Source of the DNA: Bacteroidota bacterium
GTDB taxonomy: Bacteria; Bacteroidota; Bacteroidia; Flavobacteriales_D; Crocinitomicaceae
Assembly: GCA_024280295.1 (NCBI GenBank)
Contig: JAJRQK010000048.1
Location: 1-60,298 of the forward strand
Direction: 5' to 3'
DNA: 60,298 nt
The notes under the pieces were generated by a model that was not told the origin of the DNA, did no database searches, and saw only the letters and a program-made list of their open reading frames with translations. The position numbers were made by a program, and so were the translations under genes. Below, one piece after another: positions 40,701 through 55,700 of the stretch. Position 1 is the stretch's first letter. Every line of letters begins with the position of its first letter.

Positions 40701-43700
40701 TAACTTATTTTCCTTCATCTTATGGAAAAGAAGACAGAGATATGCGAATTAAGAATGGCCAACAATGTATTTACATTGGGTTCAATCTAGCTTATGATTC
40801 ATTAATTCATACCAATAATTTTGAAGTTGCTCAATGGGGGTTGTCCATTTGGAAATTTATTTACAGAGAATCCAAACGAAATGATATGCCTGAGTTAGTA
40901 GAGGCAGTTTTGGAACAATATAAAGAACTAGAACAAACTTTAGAGAGACCAGAAAGGGATGATTTAGAAAATGCAAAACAATTAGTACAGGCTTTTAAAG
41001 ATGATTTAGAAACTTATGATTTATCGTTTCCGCCTTTACCTGAACATTTGTATAAATTGATGAAATAAAAGAAAAAATGAATAATTCTAAACACGACATC
41101 AGTAAATTATCTAAACGAAAGCAAATAGAAATGCAATATCTCTATCCAAAAATGAAGTGGATTTACTCAAGATTTTATTCGTTTTATGGGTTCTACTGGG
41201 CGTATAAATTAATTATTGGAGATTATCAAATTCCATATTGGGAACAGTGGGCACTATGGTTATTTGCAATGTTAAGTCTTTATTTTTTTGCTAGAGAAGA
41301 AGGTTTGGATGGGTTTTATGATGAGATAAAAGGAAATAAGATATAACAATATACTATTATGAGTAAAACATTCAATTTCTACTGTGACGAAAGCACCCAT
41401 TTACAAAATGATGGCATGCCCTACATGATGATTGCTTATGTGAGTACAGCATACAATCAAATGAAACTGCATAAGGAAAATATAAAACAGATAAAGGCTA
41501 AACATAAAATTAAAGGAGAAATAAAATGGAGTAATGTATCGGAAGGTGCTTATCATTTTTACTCTGATTTAATTGATTATTTTTTCTCTACAGATTTGAA
41601 TTTTAGATCCATTATAGTAGATAAAAATCAAATAAAAGAAGATCAAGAAGGATTTACTTATGATGATTTTTATTTTAGAATGTACTATCAATTAATACAT
41701 CATAAAATAGACCAAAGCTATACCTATAACCTATACTTAGATATAAAAGATACACGTAGCCACAAGAAGTTAAAGAAACTAAATGAGGTATTGAAATACA
41801 ACGCTTCAATTCGTAATTGCCAATTTATCCGTTCTCATGAGAGCTATTTTATGCAGCTCACCGATTTAATAATGGGTGCAATTAATTATAAATTAAGAGG
41901 ACTGAATAAAGTAACAGCAAAAAACAAAATCATTGAGAAAATAGAATCGCATTGCAAAGTTCCTATTACAGAATCAACTCCAAAATCGGCAGATAAATTC
42001 AATCTGTTTTTTATTGATTTAAAATAAGAACAGATGCCGTTTAATTTAATTAAGAAATATCCACAATTACTAGAGTTAGCTTCATTTAACGAATACCAAC
42101 GCAAGAATTCATTAATGGGTGTGTTTGATAGAGACATTGCAAATAACTCTCTCTTTAAATTTAGAAATAAACAAATTCGACCAACTAAAAAAGAAGGTGA
42201 ATACCCAATGCTTACTTTGTATAGACACCTTACTACTAGAGAAGATAAAGACGAAAAGGGAAATAAGTTAGGGTCTAGGTCTTTTGAGATGGCTCGTTCA
42301 ATCCGTATGCATTGGGTAAAGGTGCATACAGAAGAAAACACAAAACATGATATAGTTGTTTTTAGTTATGAAGACAGAGTAAAAGGGAAAGATGTAATAC
42401 GAACATATATTTATAACAAGCAAGAGAAATATGTGATTATTCTTGAACCCCAAAGAAGTAAAACAGATTATTATTTATTAACTGCCTACTATTTAAACGA
42501 ACCGGGAGGAGAGAAACAGATTAAGAAAAAATTAAAAAAGAAATTGGATGAAGTACATTAAAACGCAAAGCCCGGTACATATCTTGATGTATCGAGCTTC
42601 GAAACTCCTTTCTCCTATTATGGAAGAATGAGCGATACAAATGTAGAGATATTTTTGTGAATTCAAACTTTTTCACAAGTTTTTAACATTTCGCTCTCTA
42701 CTATTTACAACGTAAAACATGCGTAAATGTTACAATTAAAAGGAATTAAATGAAATCATACACAGAAATAAAAGACTCACAAGAACCAGCATTAATTCTA
42801 TTACAGAAGTTAGGTTGGCAATACATCTCCCCTGATGAAACGGAGAAAGAACGAGATGGGATATTGAGCAATGTAATACTAGAGAACATACTAGAAAAGC
42901 AACTGAGTGAGATCAACTCATTTGAATACAAAGGCAGTACATACGATTTTTCTAAAGGCAGTATTCATGATGCAATTTATGCAATAAAAAACGTGCCAGA
43001 TGAAGGATTGGTAAAAACATCTGAAAAGATATTTGACCTAATCAACCTCGGTAAGAGTTTTGAAGAATCAGTACAGGGTAACAAGAAGAGTTTCACTATC
43101 AAGTACATTGATTGGGAACATCCAGAGAATAATGTTTACCATGTAACTGACGAATACATTGTAGAAGGTGTTGATTCAACAAGAAGGCCAGATTTGGTTT
43201 TATTTATCAATGGTATTCCCTTTTGTGTTTTAGAGAATAAACGTAGGGATAAGAATCAATCCATAGAGGAAAGTATCTCTCAATTTATTCGTAACCAAAA
43301 GAAAGAAGATGGTATTCCCAAGCTATTTCATTTTACACAATTATTAATAGCAGTTCAACCCAATGAAGTAAAATATGGAACGACTAATACACCTGCTAAA
43401 TTTTGGAGTTTTTGGAAAGAACAATCCAATATTGAGGATGCAGTTCATGCCGTAATAAAATCTGATACGAATGGTCAAGTAGCAGAAAACAGACTGCCAA
43501 CGGAACAGGACAGAATGTTGTACTGTTTGTGTCGTCCAGAAAGAGTAATTGAGTTGTCTTATAACTTTACTTTGTTTGATGGTGGTGTTAAAAAGGTAGC
43601 AAGGTATCAACAGTATTTTGCGGTAAACAATACAGTAAAACGTGTACAGAACTTTGATGAAGATGGTAAACGTAAAGGTGGTGTTATTTGGCATACACAA

Positions 43701-46700
43701 GGAAGTGGTAAATCATTAACTATGGTAATGCTTGCCAAGTCTATCATATTAAATGACAACATTCCTAATGCAAGAGTTGTAATCGTTACTGATAGAGTTG
43801 AATTGGATAAGCAAATATTCAGGACCTTTAAGCATTGTGGTAAAGAACCAGTAAGAGCAAAAAGCGGTAATCACTTAATAGATGTAGTTCAAGAAAGTAG
43901 TGTGGAAATTGTTACTACTATTATAGATAAGTTTGAGTCAGCACTTAAACGAAAAGATTTTAGAAATAGATCCGAGAATATTTTTGTCTTGGTAGATGAA
44001 AGCCATCGTAGTCAATATGGTAAGAACCACGCTTTAATGAAGAAAGCATTACCAATGGCTTGTTACATTGGGTTCACCGGTACACCATTAATGAAAGATG
44101 AGAAGAATACAGCTCATAAGTTTGGAGGCTACATTGATAAATATACGATTGATCAAGCAGTAAAGGATGGCGCGGTATTACCTTTACTATATGAAGGCAG
44201 ATCTGCTAAATTAACTGTCAATCAAGAACAGATTGATAAAGGGTTTAGTCGTTTATCGGAACCGTTAACAGAATACCAACGGAAGGATTTAAAAAAGAAA
44301 TTCTCTTCCATTACTGAGATTTATAAGTCAAGCCAAGTCGTAGAAGAAATTGCTTACGATATTTCGGAACACTATTGTAAGAACTGGAAAGGAACAAAAT
44401 TCAAAGCAATACTGGCTGTGCCATTAAAAGATACTGCCTTGAAGTATTACAACTATTTTGAGAATCAAACCAACCCAAGATTGAAGATTGAGACGGCTGT
44501 TGTGATTTCAAATTCCGATACACGAACAGACCATGAAGAAGTTGAGGAGGAAGTAACAAGTGAAGTTCAACAGTACTTTAAAAAGATAAATGCGAGGTAT
44601 GGTTCTATTGAGAAGTATGAAGAACAGATTACCAATAAGTTTGTTGAGTCTGATGATGAAATAGAAATACTGATAGTGGTTGGAAAACTCCTTACAGGTT
44701 TTGACGCACCAAGATGTAATACCTTATACATAGCCAAACCTTTAAGAGAGCATGGTTTGTTACAAGCAATCGCAAGAGCCAATAGATTATTTGAAGGTAA
44801 AGATTTCGGTTACATTGTAGATTATGTAGGTGTATTGGGAGATTTAGATAAAGCATTAACTCAATATAGTGCTTTAAAGGATTTTGATGAAAGTGATATT
44901 TCTGGTGCTATCATGAAGGTTGATGAGGAAATTAAAAAGATACCTCAATACCATTCTGATGTTTGGGATGTATTTAAAGAAGTCAGTAATAAGCAAGACG
45001 TTGAAGAAGTTGAACGTTTCTTAGCACCAAAAGATATTCGAGATAATTTCAGAGCTCAGTTAATCACTTTTGCAAAAGCATTACAAGGTGGAATGGCATC
45101 TGATGTATTCTATAAAATGTTTAATGAAGATAGACAGCGAATATTTATCAAGGATTTAAAGTTTTTCCAAAGTTTGAGGAAATCTGTACAAATTAGGTAT
45201 TCTGAAAAGATAGATTATAAAGAATATGAAGGAAGAGTTCGTAAATTATTAGACACTCAAATTGGAACAGACGGTATTGAACAAACAACAGCACCAATCA
45301 ATATTTTTGATGAGGAAGTATTTAAAAAAGAAGTAGAAGCATTAACTGGTTCTACCGCTTCGAAAGCAGATGCCATTGCTTATAGAATGAAGAAGGTTAT
45401 TACTGAGCGAATGGATGAAGATCCTGTATTTTATAAAAAGTTCGGAACCTTAATTGACGAAGCTATTCAGATGTTCTTAGATAAAAGATTATCAGAAGCT
45501 GAGTACTTAAAACAAATGCTTCAAGCACGTGAAGATCTAGTTGAAGGAAGTATGGGAGATGTGCCTGAAAATCTAAGAGGTAATCCAGAAGCTAGAGCAT
45601 TTTACGGAATTGTAAAAGAAGTATTACAAAATGATATACCTGAGTCAACTTTAACAGAGGTTGAAAAAGTGTTGGCAAATGCCGGAATTGATTTATCAAA
45701 CATACTCCAACGTTTAGTCATTCGAGACTGGAAGCGAAATGAAGATATTCAGAAGCAAATGAAAAATGATGTGGAGGATTATCTTCTGGAAAAACGAAAA
45801 GACTTTAGTGTTGAGTTAAGCTTCACGCAACTCGATATAATTTTGGATAAAGTATTAATGGTTGCTCGAAACGTATTTTAACATGAAATCAATCAGTTAC
45901 GGCACCACTACTATCGCTTATAAAGTTGAATATAAAGAACGTAAAACTTTAGCTATTGAAGTCCATCCAGATAGCTCTGTTTGGGTTAAAGCTCCTATTG
46001 CAGCAACTCATGAAGAAATACAAAGTAGAGTTGAAAGACGAGCCCCATGGATTGCTAAACAACAACGGTTCTTTCATGGTAAACCAGAAGCTACCGTAAA
46101 ACCTGAATGGGTAAGCGGAACAGCTATTAAATATTTGGGACGTCAGTACAGGTTAAAAGTAATAGCGGGTGAACCTGATGTGAAATTGTCAGGGAAATAT
46201 TTGAAAGTGCATGTCAAAGATAAAACGGATGAGAGTAAAATTTCAGGATTGGTAAACACCTGGTATCTCAAACATGCACGAATCAAATTTGAAGAACGGT
46301 TACAATTACTACAACCAATGATGGAACATGAGAAACTCCAACTGAATAGCTTAATGATTCGTAAGTTAAACAAGCGTTGGGGAAGTTGCACAAAAAAGGG
46401 AAACATTGTAATTAATGCGGACCTTATTAAAGCACCAGTCCATTGCATTGATTATGTACTAACTCATGAAGTTTGTCATTTGAAGTACCATAATCATGGT
46501 TCTCAGTTTTGGGCACTATTAAATAAGTACTGCCCAGATTGGAGCAAATTAAAAGATAGATTAGATAATTTTAATGTTTAATTCAGATAAAGTTATACTT
46601 GTATAGTATAAAAAAGACATTTTATGAAACAGTTAATCCTTCACATACCTCATTCTTCTGTCAATATACCTTTAAAAGATGGTTATGTTGTATCAGATGA

Positions 46701-49700
46701 AGTTTTGAATAAAGAAATATTAAAACTTACAGATTGGTACACGGACGATTTATTTCATTCACCAGAAGAAATAAGTGTTATTGCAGAATTTTCAAGAGTT
46801 TTCTGCGATCCAGAAAGGTTTAGTGATGATAGTCAAGAAACAATGGCAAAATTTGGAATGGGCGTACTCTATGAAAAAAGTGATGCTGGAAATATTATAA
46901 GAACAGTTAGTTCTGAATTAAGAGAACGAATTTTAAAAGAATATTATTGGAAACATCATGGTAAATTAAGTAATGCAGTTGCTGAGCAGTTAGATAAATT
47001 TGGATCTGCCTTAATTATTGATTGTCACTCTTATCCAAGTAAACCTTTTATTAGAGACTTGAATAAAGATGATAATCGTCCAGACTTCAATATAGGTACG
47101 GACAGATTTCATACACCCCAAAAACTAATAGACATATCGAAAGAATTTTTTAGCAGTAAAGGATATTCTTTAGGAATTGATTGGCCTTATAGTGGGTCAC
47201 TAGTGCCATTAGAATATTATCAGAAAAATAAAAATGTAGAATCAATAATGCTTGAAATAAATAGAGGACTTTATCTGAATGAACCAACAAACGAAAAATC
47301 GGAGAATTATCGTGAAATAAAAAATGTGACCAATGAATTCCTAAACGAAATCAAAAATAATTTTTAGCAGTATCCTAATCCCAAGTAAAACGAAAAGATT
47401 CCCAACTTTTGATTAATTGAGATTATATATAATGTATGTCAACATCAAACTACCCTTACAGATTTGATTTCTACGGAAATGAAGGGCACTACATCTTAGC
47501 TATTTCTTCCGATACAACAATGTACCGCCTCCACTTCCCTTCTGGGAAATACATAACAGGAGTTGCTACTGCCGTTATTGATAATATGAAATCGCATCCA
47601 CTTAAAAAGTATGAGGGTGGATTACTAATCGACTGGGTTTATTTTAAGCTAATGAGTTTTGAATATAGAATTTCCGCAAAGTAGAAACAAGTTAGTTATA
47701 TAATAGACCTGCTACAAATTTGTATGGCATTGATTTCTGTCTAATTTTCTTGCAATATAAATTTATAATTCTTAATGTTACTCTCCAAAATGTTGCATTA
47801 TGAAACCATCTCGAAAAAACTTTGTTGAATATCTTGAAAATCGTTTAACACCTGATTCTGCAAAATCTTATTTAAGTTATGTTGATGCTTTTTCGAGAGC
47901 AGTTGGAAAAAATGAGGAGTATTATTTTTCATCAACTGAATACTTTCAAGAAATTGCAGAGTTGTTAAAAGGTGGGGTAAACAAATTTTCTAATTTCAAA
48001 AAACACAGTCCAAAGTTCCAAGCAAATATTAAAACTGGAATCAGAGCATTGCTAAAATATTATTTGTATTCAGATAATGTAAAAAAAGTACAAGAAGATA
48101 AAAAGTCGAAAATCCCTTCAGATTTAAGGGGAGGACAAATTGTTGAACATTATATCGATAAGTTTGGGAAGTGGTTAGAAAATTTCCATATAAAAAATAA
48201 TGGTGAAAGATTCAGGTCTTCAAAAAACTATACAATTGGATTAAAAAGGGCTATAGACGATTTGAATATAGATCCAAAAGAATTTTTCTCATATACCAGA
48301 AAATTTCAAATAGAAATGTTCCACATTAGATTAGAAAGTAATAAGAGTTTTTGGGATAGGTCTGAATCGGTAAAACGAGAAGTAACTAGTAGTATTAATA
48401 AATACAAATTTTACATTGCGGAGAAAAATGGTGAAAAATTAGAAAACCTGTTCAAAGCATAAATAACAAAAACAGTCCCACTTTCATCAAAACTGGGACT
48501 ATTACTGGTTTCCAGTAAGTTAACAATCATCCCTCTTCACATTGTCCCGTTTACATAAGAAAACTGCTGTAAATGGGACAATAGCATCCAGATTTCGCTT
48601 AAACTCGTCATAAACTAATAATTATGGCAAATAGACAAACTACAACTTCCGGGATGGACTGGAATACAATGCTTGGATTAACAGGTCGGTTGAAACGAGA
48701 TAATGAATACAGAGATTACTTACTAATAACTATGGGCTGCTACTTTGGATTACGTATTGGTGATTTACTGTCGATTAAATGGAGCGATATAATGGGTAAA
48801 GAAGAATTACAGATTCAAGAATCAAAAACCAAAAAACTTAGAATTATAACCATCAATGATAAAGTGGTCGATGCAATCAACGTTTGTTCAAATGAACTTA
48901 GGTTAAAAGATAATCATTGGAATAGCGAATATGTGTTCGCTAATCAATGGGGCGGTCAATTATCGGTGTCTTATATTAATAAGCGATTAAAAGTAATATT
49001 CCAAAAGTATAATGTGCGGGTTCAAAATCCAAGCTCACATACATTACGGAAAAGTTTTGGGAAGCACGTGTTTGAAATGGATAACCAATCTGAACGTTCT
49101 TTAATCTACCTATCTGAAATATTTGGACATTCATCTTCCTCGATTACTAGAAAATACATTGGATTAACACAGGAAAACATTAAAGATGTATACTTAAGCT
49201 TATGATGAATAAGCAAGAAAAGCAGAAAGAGGTTTCTAAATTGGCTAAGCAAATAAAGTCACTTAGAACAAATCTTTGGGTTTTTGTAAAAAATGAAGAG
49301 TTTGAGAATGCTCAACTTGTTAAAAACAATATTTCTAAGCTCCAGAAACAATTACTAGATACTTTGATTGGTAGCAGAAATAATTAAAAGTATCTTTGTA
49401 ATTGACTGTAAGCCATGGAAAAAGAATATTTAAAATCCAAACTAGAAAAATTGTTCTGTGAAAGAATTATTGCTGATTCAACGAGTCGGGTTAAAAAACT
49501 TATTGAAGTAACCGAAAAAAAAATATTAGAATTAGATAAAACTGGAAGTATAGAGTTTCTCCAAATGGAATCTTCAGAGTTTAAGGTAACTTTCGGCTCT
49601 GTTTTTTCTTCTCCGATTGACTATACACTTGGTTTAAATGATTGTTTGCAACGATATGCTAAGAAGATAATTAGGGGGAATGAACTTTCACTTGGAAGAC

Positions 49701-52700
49701 TGAACCCTTTTCTACGAGCAATTTCAGACCTAGAAAAGATAGTACATTCAGCTTTGTTAATCTTAGATTCTTCAGAAGGAAACTATTCACAGGCCTTTGA
49801 TTTAAATCTAACTTTAGATACTCAATTGAGGGATCGACTTTATTTGGAACTTGGAACATATTATTTATCCGAACTTGAAAAGTTGGAGCAAGTTTTTGAT
49901 GATTTTAATGAGATAATTACGATAAAATTATCTAAAGCACTTAATGATTCTAATCATAAGGAGATTAAAATCAAACACATCCTCACAGACTTACATCTGA
50001 TAACTAAAGAACTTGAAGAAGTTAAAGTGTTGCTTCTCGATGAGGAGGTGAAATTTATTTATCGTAATACTTTTACAAAACCAAATATAGATTCAGTTGT
50101 TAATTCTTTAACAATTTTCAAATACTCAAACTGGTTAGAGAACGAACGTGATAATATTCAAGGCATATCTCTTAAAGACATCATTATTGATCAAAGTCGA
50201 TTTATTTATGTGTGTAATGATTTTTGCCGTTATAAAATGTTACCATCCAATAAACAATTTCATATAATTTCAAAACTCAAGAATGGCTACAAATGGAATG
50301 GAACTGGAGTCAAGAGTGGGATACCTTTTCTTGCTGCATTTCTTTCAAGGCTAGAAGAACAAAAAATTATTAAAACCTATTCAGAAAAGAAATTTGCTGA
50401 ATTAATTCTTGATTATTTCTTAATACCACATGAAGATCGTGAATATAAATTCTTATTAGAATCAATGTCTAATATCTCTGAGAAGTACAAATCTTATTTC
50501 GCTCTTGAAATAAAGGATTAGCAACCATCAATTTTACTTGCTTTACTGACCAATACATTTGCTAGATCTAACAGCAAGTGAAACCCCTGTTTTACCAAGG
50601 ATTCGGGTGTAGATTTGTTCTATTGTAAATCGGTAGAAGAGGCCTCCGATACCATAATCTTAAAAAATTATGGAATTAATTAGAATTAAAGTTGAAGATA
50701 TTCTTCAACATGCAGAGAATAGAAGAATCTATTCCGCAACTAACATTGAACAGTTAATAGAGTGTATTAAGTCTCTTGGCTTAATGCAACGAATTATACT
50801 GAACAAGAAAAATGAAGTCTTGTGTGGAAACAGGAGGCTTAAAGCTGTTAAACAACTTGGGTGGAAAGAAGTTGAAGTTGAAATAGTGGATATTCCTGAA
50901 GAGGATGAACCTACTTATATGGTCAACTCTAATTCCCACAGAACCAAAACAGATTTAGAAAAATACCATGAAATAAAGGTATTGAAATCGTTTTGGGCAA
51001 AAAGTCAAGGATGTCGAACAGATCTAGATGAAAATCTTTCAGAGAATGAGAAAGGAAGCACTAGGGAGCGGATAGCGAATACAATTGGTATAACTCCTTC
51101 AGCTGTATACAAAACAGAATATGTGGGTGATAAAGCTTACAATCTTCTTTCTCTAGTAGGAACAGGAAAAGATAAAATCTCCTTGAATGAAGCTTACAAA
51201 GCATGTGCTCCTCCAAAAAGGAAAGAGTATAAAGCTGTAGAAGAAGTTGACTTGACAGAGATTAAACCTTGTCATTTCTGTGGAAATGAAACTAGAAGAA
51301 TTAATACTAACGAAAACGGAGAATTAAAATACGAGAATCATGGAAAATAAAAAGAAAAAAATCAAAATGACCATTACAGCAATAACATTGTTTTGTGGTC
51401 TAGGTGGAGGTACATTAGGTCTGATGTTAGCTCAAGTTAAAGAGCTCCTTGGGATTGACAATTGGAGTGTAGCACAAAAAGTATTTGAAGCAAATTTCAT
51501 TGGAAAACGGCATGTTAACTTTTGGAACACAGATATTAGCAAGCTACAGCCTTTTGAAATTCTAAGACGAATACTATTAGATGTAAGGAATTGGGAATAA
51601 TGCTTCTGAGCCCACCATGTCAAGGATTTAGTGTGGCAAAAGGAGTAATTAATCCCCTCGACCCAAGGAATAAATTATTTTTAGATAGTATTTCATTAAT
51701 TGCTGGTGTACTCCCTAAATGTTTTATAATTGAGAACGTTCCAGGAATGGAAGATCCTCGTAATACATCAATTCTTAATGAGATAAAAAGAAGGATTGCT
51801 GAAGAATTGGAGCCTCATTATGAGATTAAATGTTTTAAACTATGTACTCTAAATTTTGGAGTTCCACAAAAGCGTTTTAGACTGATTTTTATTGGTTACT
51901 TGAAAGAGTATGGTGTGATTCCAACACCACCATCGCCAGATTTTGAAGCTATTGAATCATTAAGAATTGTTGATATAGTTCCTGAAATAGATGCTATTAA
52001 AGTTGGACAATCCAAGAAGACTTTAAAATCGAATACAGGCTATATGAATACAATTACGGCAACTGATGGTGTAATTGTCTACTCAAAAGGTGAAAGCCGA
52101 TCATTGACTGTAGATGAGAATAAAAAGTTTGCAACATTTCCAGATTGGTTTAAAATCCCATCAGAAATAAGCACAGTAAAAGCACATAAACTATTTGGAA
52201 ACACAATACCTCCAATGTTTATGAAAGCTATAGTGGAGAACATTAAGAATGATCTTGGTGATGATTTACTAAGCGAAATAGATTAATTATAATATTAACC
52301 AGCAGGAGTCACAATGACTCCTGCATAAAACAAAAACAATGGAAACAAATTTATACATAGAAAAATGCAATGATAGATTATCCTTTTATTTAGAAGGATT
52401 TAAAGACACTTTATTAAACTGCCTTGCTGAAGATAGGGAGTCATTCGAAAACAACAATCCTGAATTCATTCTGACTACAGAAGATGACACAGAGTTAATC
52501 AGTTATATTATGTCTAATCATTATTGGTTAAAGGAATGGTCTGTCTTTTTATTCGGTCATTTAATGAATGAATAACATTATTGTTAACTGAAACATTAGT
52601 AAATATCATTTATATAAATAAAAGGAATCCGTTATAATATCCCTAATGGGTTCCTTTTTTTAATCCCTTAAGATTCTTTAAAAAATCAGGATTTTGAGAA

Positions 52701-55700
52701 AGGGGTATATTATAGTATGATGTCGCACCTTTTTTTCCTATGCCAAGTAAATATACACCCATAAAAGAGTTTCTTCCATTGACAGTTGTACTGCCAGTTC
52801 ATCTAGGAAACATCGATGATTTAGTTCAAGGTACGAAGCTGTGCCCAGATAGAATTAAAGTACTACTCCATCAAATTTATAGCTTATGGATATATGACGA
52901 ACTGAATGATAAGAAACGGGATAGTTACTATCACCTAGAGGGCTGGGTCAACTTATCAGCAGAAAGATTAAAAGGACTACTTACAAAAGATTATGCCAGA
53001 TATGATGAGTTTCTTGAAGAGAATAGAATCATAGAAATTAAGAGAAATTATAATGGTACTAAAAGTTATGTGAGTGGAGAACGATGTACGCCATATAGAA
53101 TAAACCCATTGCTACTAAAACCTAAAAATGGAAGAAGGTTTAAGCATGAGAAGATAACAGATTACAAGACTCTAAAAGCCATACAGAATGATCAACTTAA
53201 ATTTGAAAAGGAGCAATATTCTGATGAGTTCCGAGCGATAATTCCTTTCTGTTCCATCCATAATAAAATGGAGAAGATGCTTCCTAGGTTCTACTTTGAT
53301 ACTGATGGGGTGGGTAAGTTTATATCCAAAGTTGGATCAGGTGAAATCATCTTGAAACGGGAGTCTATTAAAGGAATTATTGATGCTGAAATGACTACAC
53401 ACCTAATTAATGATAATGGTGTTCCTAAACCAATTGTGTGTGCCTATGGAGAAAGGTTCCATAGTATCTATACGAGATTACCAAGAGAGTACCGATATTA
53501 TCTAAGAATAAAGAATGTGAACGAACCGCTATGTTCAGTTGACATAGCAAATTGTCAACCTTTCTTAGTAGCATTAATTATAAATTACCCAGATATTGTT
53601 AAGCAGATTATACCTGAGTTCACGCCTATCTTAAATAAGATAGATCAACTTCATTTGTCGAAATCTATTCATTATCTAGATCTGTGTTCAAAAGGTGGGA
53701 TTTATAAATTTTGGCTGATGAATAGACATACTTTACAAGATCGAGATGATGCAAAAGAAGAATTCATAAAACGCATATTGTTTGATTCTGAACAGTATCA
53801 AAAGAAAAAATATAAGCTTGCCCGAGAAACATTTAAAATCTTGTTTTCAGATGTTGCAGAAGCAATATCAATTATGAAAACAACTGATGAAAAGGAATTT
53901 CCGTTGATGAAGGAAATGTTCTTTGACAAGCAAGGTAGGTTCCCCGGTAAAAAATATTATCACAAGACCATAAGCTGTATGTGTCAAAGGCTAGAGTCAA
54001 GATTAATTACTGGCTTAATAATTCCGGCATTAATTAAACAAAATGTTGGTCCATTTCTCACGGTACATGATTCAGTCCTTCTCCCTGAATCAAAATCTAT
54101 TATTGCTCAGAATATCTTTATAGATTGCTTTAAAAGGTTAGGCGTAAAACCGCCAACTGTTAAAACTGACTCCTATGGAGCAGTTCCTAAAGAATGGTTA
54201 TAGATTGAGCAGGAGAAAACAATCGACATAATTATACAGTTCAACATTTGTCAATATAAACTGAGGTTATTTCCGCATAACCGCAACAAAGGTTCAAGTC
54301 CAGTATATGATAAAAAGAGCAGGATAATCTTGTTCCTTTTTATTACTAACAGCTAATCTCGCATGAACGAAGGATTTGATGAGGCGCTTCAGCTTCAATT
54401 AAAAGTACTAACGGAAAGATTAAAATCGATTGAAACTAAGATTGGGTTTACACAAGAACTTGAATCTATTAATGATTGGATTGATGAAGAATCTGCTAAA
54501 CGAATTACTGGACTTGGTAAATCAACTTTATATGCTTTGCGCAAAAGTGGTAAGTTGACATTTTCAAGATTGAGTAAGCGTAAGCTCTTTTACCGAATAA
54601 GTGACTTGTCAAGACTTTTGGACGAAAACGAGAAAGCATAACATTATGACAATGGAATATATTGAGACAATACCCTACACAGTTAAATTCTTTGCGGTGA
54701 AGAATTCAAAAGGAGAAACGACAATCCATGTTAGACTTGGGTTAAACCGGTTGAAAGCAGAATTCAAAGCAGACATAACTTGTGAAGATGAAGACTGGGA
54801 TGCTGAAAATATGCGGTTCAATGATTCGATAGATCATAACAACTATCGGAATCAAAAACTATCAAGAATTCAAGGTAAGATTTTTGAGTCATTCATTTCT
54901 ATCAGAAATAGTGGAACAAGACCAACAGCAGCAAACATCAAAATGGTGTATCATGGCGAAAATTCTAAAATAGGTTGCCCACTGATTTTAATCTATCTCG
55001 ATAACTATATTGATATAATAAATGCAAAGACTGATGAATATAGACCTGGTACAATTGCACATTACAAGACATTGAGAAAGTATCTTGCACGTTTTTTATC
55101 ATCTATCCACTTATCAAATATGAGAATGAATGAATGGAAAAGGAAGCACTTTGTACAATTTGAAACTCACTTGCGTACAACGGACCATCATATTATGAAA
55201 CGTCCAATTGGTAGGGCTACTTCAAATAAGTATCTGTCAAAGCTTAAAGTGATTTTTAATAACGCTTTAGCTAATGAGGTGATTACAATTAATCCAAGTA
55301 TAGGTTTTGTAATGCAGCGAGTAAAGGGAACTAAAGAATTCTTAACTGCTGATGAAATCAAAAGGATTGAGGAACATGATTTTGATGGTAATAAGTCACT
55401 AGATAAAGTTCGTAAACTGTTTCTCTTTAGTGTGTACTCTGGATTACGTTTTAGTGATGCCAATCAGCTCAAAAGAAGGGATGTAATGCTCGAGTCTGAT
55501 AAAAATCATTGGATGGCTATAACGCAAATAAAAACAAAAGAACCTTTGTATAGACCACTATTCAAGAAGGCCGTCAAGCTTATGTTGGATTTTGAAGTTG
55601 AATATCCAGATTCAGAGTATGTGATACCAAGAATCACAAATCAAAAGGTTAATGCTTACTTGAAGGTGATAGCGGATTTTACTGGGATTCAGAAAACCTT